Source: JBCBKP01 sp038746265 (GTDB taxonomy: Bacteria > Planctomycetota > Phycisphaerae > Phycisphaerales > UBA1924). From it: 32,628 nucleotides of DNA. The stretch's first letter is position 1. The number at the start of each line of letters is the position of its first letter. Positions 1-8,136 of this stretch are shown one piece after another. The stretch lies in contig JBCDKU010000023.1 of the NCBI GenBank assembly GCA_038746265.1, positions 1 through 32,628 on the forward strand, given 5' to 3'. Under the pieces are notes generated by a model. It did no database searches. It had not been told where the DNA came from and saw only the letters and a program-made list of their open reading frames with translations. Made by a program: the position numbers and the translations under genes.

Positions 1-2
1 GC

Positions 3-116
3 CCGGGCGGTGTGACCGCGGCGGTGACGGGCCACTTCGATGCGAAGCAGATGCAGCAGACCATCATCGACGCCATCCGCGCGGGGCGCGATCGCGGTCG
101 CGAGCTCGGGAAGTAG
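3..116 (+). CDS. C-terminal fragment of an unidentified protein (5' end outside the window)
   Basis: An open frame runs in from the window edge and ends at a TAG at 114-116. It encodes 37 residues ending ...DAIRAGRDRGRELGK. The segment is helix-prone and charged, with codon use typical of the surrounding high-GC genes, so it is probably the real end of a longer gene. I do not recognise the family. It is convergent with the ABC permease gene, and the large inverted repeat at 132-209 lies between the two ends and may terminate both transcripts. Confidence 0.5.
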   Translation, partial: PGGVTAAVTGHFDAKQMQQTIIDAIRAGRDRGRELGK

Positions 117-131
117 CGCCGCCCTTTCCGG

Positions 132-209
132 ACGAGCCGCGACCGTGCGGGAGCGGCCCGGCGTAGCGCGTGGTTCTGAGCAAACCGCTCCTTGACGGTC
201 GCGGCTCGT
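132..209. repeat. REP-like long inverted repeat between convergent genes
   Basis: Two 25-base arms, 132-156 and 185-209, are reverse complements except for three central positions, with a 28-base loop between them. The arm core is GAGCCGCGACCGT on the left and ACGGTCGCGGCTC on the right. The element sits in the gap between a plus-strand gene end (116) and a minus-strand gene end (220), where it could act as a bidirectional terminator. From memory, similar GAGCCGCGACCGT/GGAGCGG palindromes are scattered between genes in planctomycete genomes and resemble REP elements mobilised by RAYT transposases; this identification is unverified. No second copy was seen in this window. Confidence 0.65.
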
Positions 210-219
210 TCGACCGCGA

Positions 220-1410
220 TCAGAAGTCGCGCCGCCAGAAGATCAGGCAACCCAACCCGAGCACGGCCGCCTCGAAGAGCAACGACGTGCCGACGATCCA
301 CCACGTCGAGCGGTCTCGGAGCGCTTCCTCGGTCGCGATGTTGACCTCGCGGGCGGAGATGCTCACGCCCTCGACCTCGTCCGATGGCAGCGCGTTGTCG
401 TCCTCGGGCAGGTCACCGAAGTCGAGCTCGTTGAGATCCACCAGCGTGCGCTCGAGCAGCGCCGTGGTCTCGGTGGTTTTGGGCAGCACGGTCTTGAGCG
501 TCGTGATCGAGTCCGACCAGAAGACGAGCCCCCACGGGTCGTACAGGTCCGCGCGGGTGCTCTCGAGATCCTCGCGGCTGCGCACCAGGAAGGGGTTGGT
601 CTCGAGCAGTTCCTGATCGGAGACCTCGTAGGCATCGGCCGCCTCGTCGCCCTGCTCGCGGCGGACCCGCCCGATGATGCCGCGCTCGGTGTTGGACTCG
701 ATCCGCTCGATGCGCTCGACCAGCCGTTGTTCGGTGAGCTCGGATTGCGTGCGGAACTGCAGCAGAATGACGTCCGCGGAGTTGACGAGGAACAGCACGA
801 ACCAGAACAGCAGCGTGACGAGCAGGCTCGCGATGGTCGAGCGCGTCAGCAGGCCCAGCAGCGCGCACACGCCGTAGAGATAGCTGAAGAACGTCACGAC
901 GATCGGGATCGCCAGCAGCAGCTGCGGCTCCCAGACGTTGGCACGGAAACCGAAGACGAAGAAGCAGCCAAACGTGAAGACCGAGACCTGGAGCGTCACG
1001 AAGAGCAACCCGAGGAAGTACTTCGTGAGCAGCAGGCGGACGCGGCCGATCGGCTTACTGAGGACGGTGTCGATCGCCCCGCCCTGGATGAGATCGGGGA
1101 CGATGCCCGCGGTCGAGATCAGCGCGAGGATCGCGGCGATCCAGGTAAGCCAGATGTTGACGCCGAAGTTGCTGAACATCAGCGCGTAGAAGTTGCGCTC
1201 GCCGTTCTCCTCGCCGCCGAAGAAGCCGAGAGAGAGCGGGAGCGGCATCGTGAAGGGGCCGAACGTGACGCCCTGATCGGTGATGCCCAGCAGGGCGAAC
1301 ACGATCACGAGCAAGCCCGAGAGGAACAGCGTGATCCAGAACAGCTTCCGCGCGTTCAGCTCGCGGTAGGCATCGACGAGCAGCGTCCATGTCTGTGTGA
1401 CAGCGATCAC
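220..1410 (-). CDS. ABC-2-type transporter permease
   Basis: A 396-residue integral membrane protein, the transmembrane partner of the ATPase encoded immediately upstream. Hydrophobic segments are visible at about 23-42, then a cluster of four or five between about 85 and 215 (including LTWIAAILALISTAGIVPDL and LLVTLLFWFVLFLV), and a last one near 370-392 just before the C-terminal WRRDF. Between the last two lies a soluble charged domain of about 150 residues, probably extracytoplasmic. It starts with GTG and overlaps the ATPase stop by four bases (GTGA), so translation is probably coupled. The conserved loop GGAIDTVLSKPIGRVRLLLTK fits ABC-2 permeases. The substrate cannot be read from sequence; export of a lipid, polysaccharide or drug, or a role like NosY or gliding transporters, are all possible. 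Confidence 0.92.
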   Translation of the reverse strand: MIAVTQTWTLLVDAYRELNARKLFWITLFLSGLLVIVFALLGITDQGVTFGPFTMPLPLSLGFFGGEENGERNFYALMFSNFGVNIWLTWIAAILALISTAGIVPDLIQGGAIDTVLSKPIGRVRLLLTKYFLGLLFVTLQVSVFTFGCFFVFGFRANVWEPQLLLAIPIVVTFFSYLYGVCALLGLLTRSTIASLLVTLLFWFVLFLVNSADVILLQFRTQSELTEQRLVERIERIESNTERGIIGRVRREQGDEAADAYEVSDQELLETNPFLVRSREDLESTRADLYDPWGLVFWSDSITTLKTVLPKTTETTALLERTLVDLNELDFGDLPEDDNALPSDEVEGVSISAREVNIATEEALRDRSTWWIVGTSLLFEAAVLGLGCLIFWRRDF

Positions 1411-2465
1411 GCGTCACCTCCCGCGCGCGGCGCCTTGGTTCGCTTCTTTTTCTTGCCGGCAGCCCCCGGCATCAACGCCTCGCCCGTGGTCGGATCGGTG
1501 ACCGCCTGCATGAACAGGTCCTCGAGACTCGGGCGCATGGGCCGCACGGTGTGAATCAGGACGCCGCCGCGGCGGAGGTTGTCGAGCACCGGCGCGATCG
1601 TCTCGGGCTGCGTCGAGCCGATCTTGAGCGTCGTGCCGCTGATCTCGACCCACTCGCCCGACGGGAGCGTGCCCCGGCCCGCGCCCTCGGGGCGTTCGGC
1701 GCCGGGCGGGAGCGCCGAGAGCAGGAACTCGGCCGCCCGCGCCGGATCGGCGGCGATGACGATCTCGTACCGCTCCTGCCCCTGAACGAGCTCGTTGATC
1801 GTGCCCTGGCTCCGCACCTCGCCCTGCACCATGATCGCGACACGGCTGCAAACCATCTCGAGCTCGCTCAGAAGGTGGCTGTTCAGAAAGACCGTGCGGC
1901 CCTCGTCCACCATCCGCTTGCAGAGGTCGCGGATGTCGCGGCGGCCCACGGGGTCCACGCCATCGGTGGGCTCGTCGAGCATGACGAGGTCGGGATCGTT
2001 GATGAGCGCCTGCGCGATACCGAGGCGCTGCCGCATGCCCTTGGAGTACCGCTTCACGGGCGTCTTGGCCCAGTCGGTCATCTTGACGGCGTCGAGCAGT
2101 TCGGCGGCCCGCTTCTTCTTGGTCGTGCGGTCCATTCCCTGCAGGCCGCCGACATACTCGAGGACCTGCTTGCCCTTGAGGTAGCCCGGGAAGCGGTGGT
2201 GCTCGGGGAGGTAGCCGATCTTGCGGAGGGTCGGCTTGTGGGCGATGGGCTCACCCAGGACCGAGCCCTTGCCGGCGGACCTGCGGATCACGGTCATCAT
2301 GATTTTGACGAGCGTGGACTTGCCCGAGCCGTTGGGCCCGAGCAGGCCGAACACCTCGCCCTTCGCGACGCGGAGATCGACGCCGCGGAGAGCCTTGGTG
2401 CCGCCGCGATAGGTTTTCTTGACGTTCTGGACGTCGATCGCCCACTCGGTTGGTGTGTCGCTCAA
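1407..2465 (-). CDS. ABC transporter ATP-binding protein
   Basis: Nucleotide-binding subunit of an ABC-2 exporter, hydrolysing ATP on the cytoplasmic face. Counting from the chosen start (352 residues), the Walker A GPNGSGKST is at about 43-51, a Q-loop of the GYLPEH type (Glu rather than Gln) near 84-89, the signature YSKGMRQRLGIA at 140-151, Walker B VMLDEPTDG at 161-169 and the switch histidine in NSHLLSE near 197. The first third of the C-terminal region resembles the accessory domain of CcmA-type ATPases; the tail is Lys/Arg-rich. I chose the TTG at 2465 because AGAGGGG lies about seven bases upstream; another TTG at 2483 would add six residues. The stop overlaps the permease start. The methyltransferase gene lies 51 bases upstream on the same strand. 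Confidence 0.94.
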   Translation of the reverse strand: MSDTPTEWAIDVQNVKKTYRGGTKALRGVDLRVAKGEVFGLLGPNGSGKSTLVKIMMTVIRRSAGKGSVLGEPIAHKPTLRKIGYLPEHHRFPGYLKGKQVLEYVGGLQGMDRTTKKKRAAELLDAVKMTDWAKTPVKRYSKGMRQRLGIAQALINDPDLVMLDEPTDGVDPVGRRDIRDLCKRMVDEGRTVFLNSHLLSELEMVCSRVAIMVQGEVRSQGTINELVQGQERYEIVIAADPARAAEFLLSALPPGAERPEGAGRGTLPSGEWVEISGTTLKIGSTQPETIAPVLDNLRRGGVLIHTVRPMRPSLEDLFMQAVTDPTTGEALMPGAAGKKKKRTKAPRAGGDA

Positions 2466-2516
2466 CGGCGTGCCCCTCTGCAATCGGTCGGTCAGGGTCC
2501 GGTTCGGGATTGAACC

Positions 2517-3158
2517 TTATCGCTTTCGCGCGACCACGTGGAAGACGTGCCAGTGCTTGCGGAATTCGGCGCACGAGCTGGGTTTGTCGTCCTCGCTGAA
2601 GAACTCGAGCACCCAGCCCGAGAGCAGGCTCATGACCCGCTCGCGGGTGTGGATCGTTAGATCGGGGGCCGACGCCCAGGAGTCGCGGTCGCCGAAGAAC
2701 TGCCCGGCGAAGCGGCCGCCCGGGGTGACCGCGGTCTCGATCTTGGCCCACAGATGGTCGAATTCGGCCGGCGGGCAGAAGGGCAGGGCGTAGCTCGCGT
2801 TGAGCAGGTGGCACTCGGGGAGGTCGGCGGCCTCCATCGTCGCGACCTTGGTCCGGAGCCAGTCACCGGCTTTGTGCGCCGGCTTGCGGTCCTTGAGACG
2901 CTCGATGCCCTCGGCCGTGCTGTCGATCGCGAGGACGCCCCAGCCGCGCTTGAGCATCTCGGCGGTGTCGATACCGGACCCGCAGGCGAGGTCGATCGCG
3001 AGCGGGGCATCGGGGAGGCCCTCGGCGTCGAAGAGATCGAGCGCCCGGATGGTCGTCGCGCGCGGTGTGCGGCCCTCGATGCGTTCGAAGAACGCGGGCC
3101 AGTCGCGGCGGGCGGCGGCCTCGTGGATGGGCGGAGTTGGTGTTGCGGATCCGGACAT
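2517..3158 (-). CDS. Class I SAM-dependent methyltransferase (TPMT/TehB-like)
   Basis: A 213-residue cytoplasmic protein with a single Rossmann-type methyltransferase fold. Motif I, LAIDLACGSGIDT, is at about 53-65, followed by the acidic end of strand 2 in VLAIDS (Asp79), and a later GGRFAGQFFGDRDSW stretch typical of strands 4 and 5. The N-terminal pattern W-x2-F-x-E-R-x-E-G-R-x-P-R-x-T is typical of small TehB/thiopurine-methyltransferase-like enzymes, which methylate small molecules. The acceptor is unknown. It could be co-transcribed with the downstream ABC genes. It starts only 12 bases from the divergent UbiD gene, so its promoter must lie inside that gene's 5' coding sequence. No strong Shine-Dalgarno sequence precedes the ATG. 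Confidence 0.87.
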   Translation of the reverse strand: MSGSATPTPPIHEAAARRDWPAFFERIEGRTPRATTIRALDLFDAEGLPDAPLAIDLACGSGIDTAEMLKRGWGVLAIDSTAEGIERLKDRKPAHKAGDWLRTKVATMEAADLPECHLLNASYALPFCPPAEFDHLWAKIETAVTPGGRFAGQFFGDRDSWASAPDLTIHTRERVMSLLSGWVLEFFSEDDKPSSCAEFRKHWHVFHVVARKR

Positions 3159-3170
3159 AGGCTGCTTCGA

Positions 3171-5393
3171 ATGTATCCCGATCTTCAGAGTTTCGTCCGT
3201 GCCCTCGATGACGCGGGCGAGCTGGTGCGCATCACCGACGAGATCGATCCGGTGCTCGAGATCGGGCATCTCGCGGATCTGGCGAGCAAATCGCGTTGCC
3301 CGGGCGAGCCGAGCGGCTCGGCGAAGTCGAACGACCCGGTGTACTGGGATCGGGGCGGTCCCGCGATCCTGTGCGAGAACGTCAAGGGCTCGAAGTTCCC
3401 GGTGCTGATCAACGCGTACGGGAGCTATCGGCGGATGGAGATGGCGCTCGGTGCGTTCGGTCGGCACGACACACGCTCGTATCAGGACGGGGCGACCTCC
3501 AACGTCGAGGTCACGGTCCGAAAGGGAGCCAAGTACGAGTTCGGCGGCTTCGATGGGATCGGGGCGGTCATCGGAGAACTCGTCAAGCCCCAGCCGCCGC
3601 GGGGGCTGGGTGAGGCGATCGCGAAGGCGAAGCAGTTCGCACCCTTGCTCAAGATCGGGCCCAAGCGGAAGAAGTCGGCGGTGAGTCAGGAGGTCGTGGT
3701 CACGGGGGACGCGATCGACCTGACGACGCTCCCGATCATCCGGTGCTGGCAGCACGATGGCGACTACGCGGCGCTCGGGTACCCGGAGGGGGTCAACGAG
3801 CGCGTGCCGGATCTGGGGCATCCGGGGATCGACGCGGAGCGGTGGGAGCGGGAGTTTCGGGGGCGGTACATCACGCTCTCGGGGATCCACACAATCCACG
3901 CCGACGACATCGGTGAGGACAAGCCCTCGTCGCACAACATCGGTATGTACCGCGTGCAGCTGCTCGGTAAGCAGCGGCTCGCGATGCACTGGCACATGCA
4001 CCACGACGGCGCGAGCCACTGGCGGTCGTGGAAGAAGCGCGGCGAGGACATGCCCGTGGCGATCGCGCTGGGCGGCGAGAGCGTGCTGCCGTATGCCGCG
4101 ACCGCGCCGCTGCCGCCCGGCATCTCCGAGCTCTTGATGGGCGGCTTCCTGAATCAGGGCGGCATCAAGCTCGTGAAGGGCAAGACGGTGCCGCTCTGGG
4201 TGCCCGCGAACGCGGAGATGATCATCGAGGGGTACGTCAGCCACGAGGCCGGGTTCATCGGGTGGGACCCGCGCGAAACCGACGAGCCGCTCGGTCCGGG
4301 CGCGGTCTTCGAGGGCCCCTTCGGTGATCACACGGGGTTTTACTCGATGCCCGACCGCTACCCGGTGCTCAAGGTCACCGCGGTGACGCACCGGAGGGAC
4401 GCGATCTACCCGACGACGGTGGTGGGGCTGCCCCCTCAGGAGGACTACTTCCTGGGCAAGGCGACCGAGCGGCTCTTTCTGCCCCTCTTGAAGGTGCTCA
4501 TCCCCGACATCGCGGATTACGACCTGCCGATGTTCGGCGCGTTCCACAATTGCGCGTTCGTGCAGATCCAGAAGCACTACCCGTTGCAGGGCCGGCGTGT
4601 GATGCACGCGATCTGGGGCGCGGGGCAGATGGCGTGGACGAAATCGATCTTTGTTGTTGATGACCAGACCGATGTGCACGATCAACGGGCGGTGCTGGAG
4701 GCCGCGTCGCGGTGGTGTGACCCGCGGCGTGATGTCGAGCTTGTCAACGGCCCGCTCGACATCCTCGACCATGCCGCGCCGCGTCTGGCGGCCGGTGGCA
4801 AGATCGGGTTTGACTGCACGCGTCCCTGGGCGGGCGAGGAGGTCAACGGGATCGCGGTCTCGAAAGCGCCCCGCGTGCTGCCGGAGGGCAACGACCTGGT
4901 TGAGCTGCTCGAGGCGGTCACGACGGTGGACGGCGTGCGTGACGCGGCGATCCCGGAGGCCGCGCCGGGCTGGCTGATCGTCGAGACCGCGCGGGGATAC
5001 GACGAGCCCGACGGCGCGGGGCTCGGGCGTCGGGTGCTGGGTCAGATCCTCGATCGCCTGCGCGGCAAGCCGGACGAGCGGGTCGCGCCGTTCATCGTCG
5101 CGGTCGGACGCGGCGTGGACTGCCGCGACGCGATCGACGGGCTGTTCCACTGGCTCGCGAACATGGACCCCACGCGGGATCTGATTACGCCCGCGGAGAG
5201 CGGCGTGAACTGCCTCGCGTTCGACGCGACGCCCAAGACCCGTTCTCAGGAGGGGGAGAGGGGCGACGAGGCGAACGGCCAGCCGGTCCGGGCGTGGCCG
5301 CCGGTGCTCGAACTCGACCAAGCCGTCCTCGGTCACGCTAAGTCTCTCCTGGGGCTGCGCGAGCAGAGCGCCAGTTCGGTGGCGCCGGGCTAG
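3171..5393 (+). CDS. UbiD-family decarboxylase (prenylated-FMN dependent)
   Basis: A 740-residue cytoplasmic enzyme of the UbiD family, which uses prenylated FMN to decarboxylate aromatic or alpha,beta-unsaturated acids; relatives act in ubiquinone and futalosine-type menaquinone synthesis. The cofactor-binding block SSHNIGMYRVQLLGKQRLAMHW is cleanly recognisable (Asn256, Arg261), as is EGPFGDHTGFYS (Glu381, with Asp386 at the second acidic position, a common variant), then AGQMAWTKSIFVVDD further on. E. coli UbiD is about 490 residues; this protein is longer both in the N-terminal half and at the C terminus, nearer to the longer menaquinone-type members. No UbiX prenyltransferase or other quinone gene is nearby, so the pathway is not settled. 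Its stop codon shares the CTAG at 5390-5393 with the convergent gene. The ATG at 3171 lacks an evident ribosome-binding site. Confidence 0.91.
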   Translation: MYPDLQSFVRALDDAGELVRITDEIDPVLEIGHLADLASKSRCPGEPSGSAKSNDPVYWDRGGPAILCENVKGSKFPVLINAYGSYRRMEMALGAFGRHDTRSYQDGATSNVEVTVRKGAKYEFGGFDGIGAVIGELVKPQPPRGLGEAIAKAKQFAPLLKIGPKRKKSAVSQEVVVTGDAIDLTTLPIIRCWQHDGDYAALGYPEGVNERVPDLGHPGIDAERWEREFRGRYITLSGIHTIHADDIGEDKPSSHNIGMYRVQLLGKQRLAMHWHMHHDGASHWRSWKKRGEDMPVAIALGGESVLPYAATAPLPPGISELLMGGFLNQGGIKLVKGKTVPLWVPANAEMIIEGYVSHEAGFIGWDPRETDEPLGPGAVFEGPFGDHTGFYSMPDRYPVLKVTAVTHRRDAIYPTTVVGLPPQEDYFLGKATERLFLPLLKVLIPDIADYDLPMFGAFHNCAFVQIQKHYPLQGRRVMHAIWGAGQMAWTKSIFVVDDQTDVHDQRAVLEAASRWCDPRRDVELVNGPLDILDHAAPRLAAGGKIGFDCTRPWAGEEVNGIAVSKAPRVLPEGNDLVELLEAVTTVDGVRDAAIPEAAPGWLIVETARGYDEPDGAGLGRRVLGQILDRLRGKPDERVAPFIVAVGRGVDCRDAIDGLFHWLANMDPTRDLITPAESGVNCLAFDATPKTRSQEGERGDEANGQPVRAWPPVLELDQAVLGHAKSLLGLREQSASSVAPG

Positions 5394-5827
5394 CCGAACG
5401 CGATGAGCATCCCGAAAAGCCCCATCCCGGCGCTCGCGAGGATCAACGCCGCGAGCAGGACGAAAGCGACTCGTCGGGCGTGGCGGCCGTCCAGGGTGAC
5501 GAAGTCCGTGTGCGGCTCGTAGACCACACGCGCGTGATCACCGGCTTTGAACGGGCACGGGCCGCCTCTGCGGCAACTCCGCGTGACCGACTCGCCGTTG
5601 ATCTCGAGTTCGAACGTGATCACGTGCCCGTTGCCCAGTCGGAAGTCATCTCGCCCCGTCACGATTCTGACAATCCGGGCGGTCGTGCGCCGGAGACGGG
5701 CGAGCCGCATGTGGTTCCGGATGCAGATGACGAGGAAGAACGCCATCCCCGCCGCGCCGAAAATCGCGAAGAGACCGAAGACTCCGAGCATGACCTGAAT
5801 CGTGGAGGACAGCGTGAGTGCAATCAT
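5390..5827 (-). CDS. DUF3592-like membrane protein
   Basis: A 145-residue protein with a hydrophobic N-terminal segment (about 12-36, VMLGVFGLFAIFGAAGMAFF), a central soluble part, and a C-terminal hydrophobic segment (about 120-143). The middle has the DUF3592 pattern: ARIVRI, then a strand-rich stretch with FELEINGE, then a Gly-Asp turn leading to VVYEPHTD. Members are small bitopic or two-helix membrane proteins of unknown function. An alternative internal ATG exists at residue 13; I chose 5827 because AGGA lies upstream and the extra residues are in frame and coding-like. The gene is convergent with ubiD and divergent from the SPFH gene. Confidence 0.75.
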   Translation of the reverse strand: MIALTLSSTIQVMLGVFGLFAIFGAAGMAFFLVICIRNHMRLARLRRTTARIVRIVTGRDDFRLGNGHVITFELEINGESVTRSCRRGGPCPFKAGDHARVVYEPHTDFVTLDGRHARRVAFVLLAALILASAGMGLFGMLIAFG

Positions 5828-5866
5828 CTGCGGTGTTTTCCTATTCTTTAGTCGGGAGGATACACC
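5828..5866. promoter_or_regulatory. Compact divergent intergenic region with SPFH-gene ribosome-binding site
   Basis: These 39 bases separate two divergent starts and are AT-richer than their surroundings. On the plus strand TATTCT at 5842-5847 resembles a -10 box, with no clear -35 partner, and GGGAGGA at 5854-5860 is a strong Shine-Dalgarno sequence six bases before the SPFH start. On the minus strand AGGA lies upstream of the DUF3592-like start. The promoters must overlap each other or the coding sequences. Confidence 0.35.
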
Positions 5867-6979
5867 ATGGGTTTCTTTGACAAGCTGCGCACCGAACTCA
5901 TCGACATCATCGAGTGGACCGACGACTCGGGCGACACGATGGTCTACCGCTTCCAGCGGCACGACAACGAGATCAAGAACGGGGCCCGGCTCACGGTCCG
6001 CGAGGGCCAGGCGGCGGTGTTTATCAACGAGGGGCAGCTCGCCGACGTTTTCACGCCCGGCATGTACCGCCTCGAGACGGAGAACCTGCCGATCCTCGCG
6101 ACGCTCAAGGGCTGGAAGTTCGGGTTCGACAGCCCGTTCAAGGCGGAGGTCTACTTCGTCTCCACGCGGCGTTTCACCGATCTGAAGTGGGGCACGAAGA
6201 ACCCGATCATGCTCCGCGACCCGGAGTTCGGGCCTGTCCGCTTGCGGGCGTTCGGCAGCTACGAGACGAAGGTCACCGACCCCGGCGCGTTCATCAAGGA
6301 GATCGTGGGCACCGACGGGCGCTTCACCAAGGACGAGATCACCGATCAGCTGCGCAACATCGTGGTGTCCCGGTTCAGCGACAAGCTGGGCGAGCTCAAG
6401 ATCCCGATCCTCGACCTCGCTTCGAACTACGACGAGCTTGGGCAGCTGCTGACCGAGCGGATCGCGCCGGAGTTCGGCACCTACGGCCTCGACCTCGCGA
6501 AGCTGCTGGTCGAGAACGTCTCGCTCCCGCCCGAGGTGGAGGAGGCGCTCGACAAGCGTTCGAGCATGGGCATCATCGGGGACCTGCGGAAGTACACGCA
6601 GTTCCAGGCCGCCGAGGCGATCAAGGACGCCGCGCAGAACGAGGGCGGGGGCGGGCTCGCCGCGGGCGGCATGGGCGCGGGGCTGGGCCTTGCGTTCGGG
6701 CAGCAGATGGGGCAGGCGCTCAATACGCCCGCGACGGGACCGGCCGCGGGCATTCCGCCGCCGATCCCGACGGGGATTCAGTACTTCGTCGCGGTCGATG
6801 GGCAGCAGACGGGGCCGTTCGATCTTGATGGATTGCAGCAGCAGGCGTCGTCGGGTCGTCTGACGCGGGAGTCGCTTGTCTGGACGCAGGGGATGGCGGG
6901 CTGGGAGAAGGCGGGCGGCGTCGCGGAGCTCGCGCCGGTGTTCGCGTCCACGCCGCCGCCGCTGCCGCCGCAGGAGTGA
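5867..6979 (+). CDS. SPFH-domain protein (YdjI/virion-core type) with C-terminal GYF_2 domain
   Basis: A 370-residue protein without signal peptide or obvious membrane helix. Residues about 20-235 form an SPFH/band-7-like domain of the YdjI type: WTDDSGDTMVYRF, then VREGQAAVFINEGQL, then LKWGTKNPIMLRDPEFG. A Gly-rich linker (about 262-300) leads to a GYF_2/DUF4339 domain at about 305-355 (YFVAVDGQQTGPFDLDGL ... LVWTQGMAGWEKAG), a likely peptide-binding module, and a Pro-rich tail. SPFH proteins scaffold membrane microdomains and in Bacillus YdjI works with YdjG and a PspA homologue in envelope stress. The zinc-ribbon gene follows after three bases, so the two form an operon. A strong GGGAGGA ribosome-binding site supports the ATG start. 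Confidence 0.92.
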   Translation: MGFFDKLRTELIDIIEWTDDSGDTMVYRFQRHDNEIKNGARLTVREGQAAVFINEGQLADVFTPGMYRLETENLPILATLKGWKFGFDSPFKAEVYFVSTRRFTDLKWGTKNPIMLRDPEFGPVRLRAFGSYETKVTDPGAFIKEIVGTDGRFTKDEITDQLRNIVVSRFSDKLGELKIPILDLASNYDELGQLLTERIAPEFGTYGLDLAKLLVENVSLPPEVEEALDKRSSMGIIGDLRKYTQFQAAEAIKDAAQNEGGGGLAAGGMGAGLGLAFGQQMGQALNTPATGPAAGIPPPIPTGIQYFVAVDGQQTGPFDLDGLQQQASSGRLTRESLVWTQGMAGWEKAGGVAELAPVFASTPPPLPPQE

Positions 6980-6982
6980 TCC

Positions 6983-8128
6983 GTGGCGGTCGATGAAGAG
7001 CTGATCCGAGATCTCGATCCCGAGGACGAGGCGCTGGAGGAGGAGCCGGCTCGCGATCGGCAGTTCCCGTGCGCGCAGTGCGGCGCGAAGCTGACCTTCG
7101 CCCCTGGTACGGATTCGCTGGTGTGCCCGTACTGCGAGCACGCGGTGACGATCCCGCGGTCCGAGGAGGACATCGAGGAGCTCGACTTCCGGGCGCACCT
7201 CGAACTGCTGGCGGCGTCGGCGGAGACCGAGGAGCACGCGGTCGTGAAGTGCGACGCGTGCGGGGCGGAGACCGATCGGCCGGCGGACGTGGATTCGTTC
7301 CGGTGTCTGTACTGCGATCACCCGATCGTCGCGACGGCGACGAGCCGCAAACTGATCAAGCCGCGGGCGTTGTTGCCTTTCAAGGTGACGCGGGCGGAGG
7401 CGCGGGAGGCGTTCCGGTCGTGGCTCAAGAAGCTCTGGCTGGTGCCGGGCGGGCTGAAGGATCAGGCGCGGGTCGATTCGCGGCTGTCGGGCGTGTACTT
7501 GCCGTACTGGACGTACGACGCGTACACGACGACGTTCTATCGCGGGATGCGCGGGGATCACTATTACGTCACGCAGACGTACACCGATTCCAAAGGGCGG
7601 ATGCGGACGCGGCAGGTTCAGAAAACGCGGTGGCGGCCGGTCTCGGGGACGGTCGCGCGTCCCTTCGATGATGTGCTGGTGCTGGCCTCGGATTCGCTGC
7701 CGCGGAAGCACGTCGAGGCGCTCGAGCCGTGGGATCTGGAGTCGCTCTCGCCCTACGAGGACGAGTTTCTGTCTGGGTTTGTCGCGGAGAGCTACCGGGT
7801 TGATCTTGCCGAGGGGTTCGGCGCGGCTCAGGGGCTCATGTGGGGCGTGATCCAGGGCGATGTGCGCGCCGATATCGGCGGGGACGTGCAGCGGATCACG
7901 TCGCACAAGACGCAGTACGACGGCGTGTCATTTAAGCACATTTTGTTGCCCGTGTGGGTGAGCGCGTTCCGGTTCAAGAACAAGGTCTACCGGTTCATCG
8001 TCAACGCGCGCACGGGCGAGGTGAAGGGTGAGCGTCCGTGGTCGGCGTGGAAGATCGCGGGGCTTGTCGTGCTGGGGCTGGCGGTCGTTGGTGCGATCGC
8101 GTTGATTGTCGCGATGAACAAGTCCTGA
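6983..8128 (+). CDS. Double zinc-ribbon membrane protein (YdjG-like)
   Basis: A 381-residue protein with an acidic N terminus, two consecutive four-Cys zinc ribbons (Cys30/33/48/51 and Cys90/93/108/111), a long soluble domain with a Tyr-rich stretch (YLPYWTYDAYTTTFYRG), and one C-terminal transmembrane helix at about 355-377 ending in a short MNKS tail. This arrangement matches the YdjG-like partner of YdjI-type SPFH proteins. It is probably a tail-anchored protein with the ribbons in the cytoplasm. It starts with GTG; AGGAG at 6972-6976, inside the end of the SPFH gene, gives a good ribosome-binding site and implies coupled translation. Specific function is unknown. It ends eight bases from the convergent radical SAM gene. 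Confidence 0.87.
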   Translation: MAVDEELIRDLDPEDEALEEEPARDRQFPCAQCGAKLTFAPGTDSLVCPYCEHAVTIPRSEEDIEELDFRAHLELLAASAETEEHAVVKCDACGAETDRPADVDSFRCLYCDHPIVATATSRKLIKPRALLPFKVTRAEAREAFRSWLKKLWLVPGGLKDQARVDSRLSGVYLPYWTYDAYTTTFYRGMRGDHYYVTQTYTDSKGRMRTRQVQKTRWRPVSGTVARPFDDVLVLASDSLPRKHVEALEPWDLESLSPYEDEFLSGFVAESYRVDLAEGFGAAQGLMWGVIQGDVRADIGGDVQRITSHKTQYDGVSFKHILLPVWVSAFRFKNKVYRFIVNARTGEVKGERPWSAWKIAGLVVLGLAVVGAIALIVAMNKS

Positions 8129-8136
8129 GCCGGAGG

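Noticed and set aside
3159..5336. N-terminal extension of the methyltransferase frame across the UbiD gene
   Set aside because: The extension is antisense to UbiD motifs; the methyltransferase fold starts just after the ATG at 3158.
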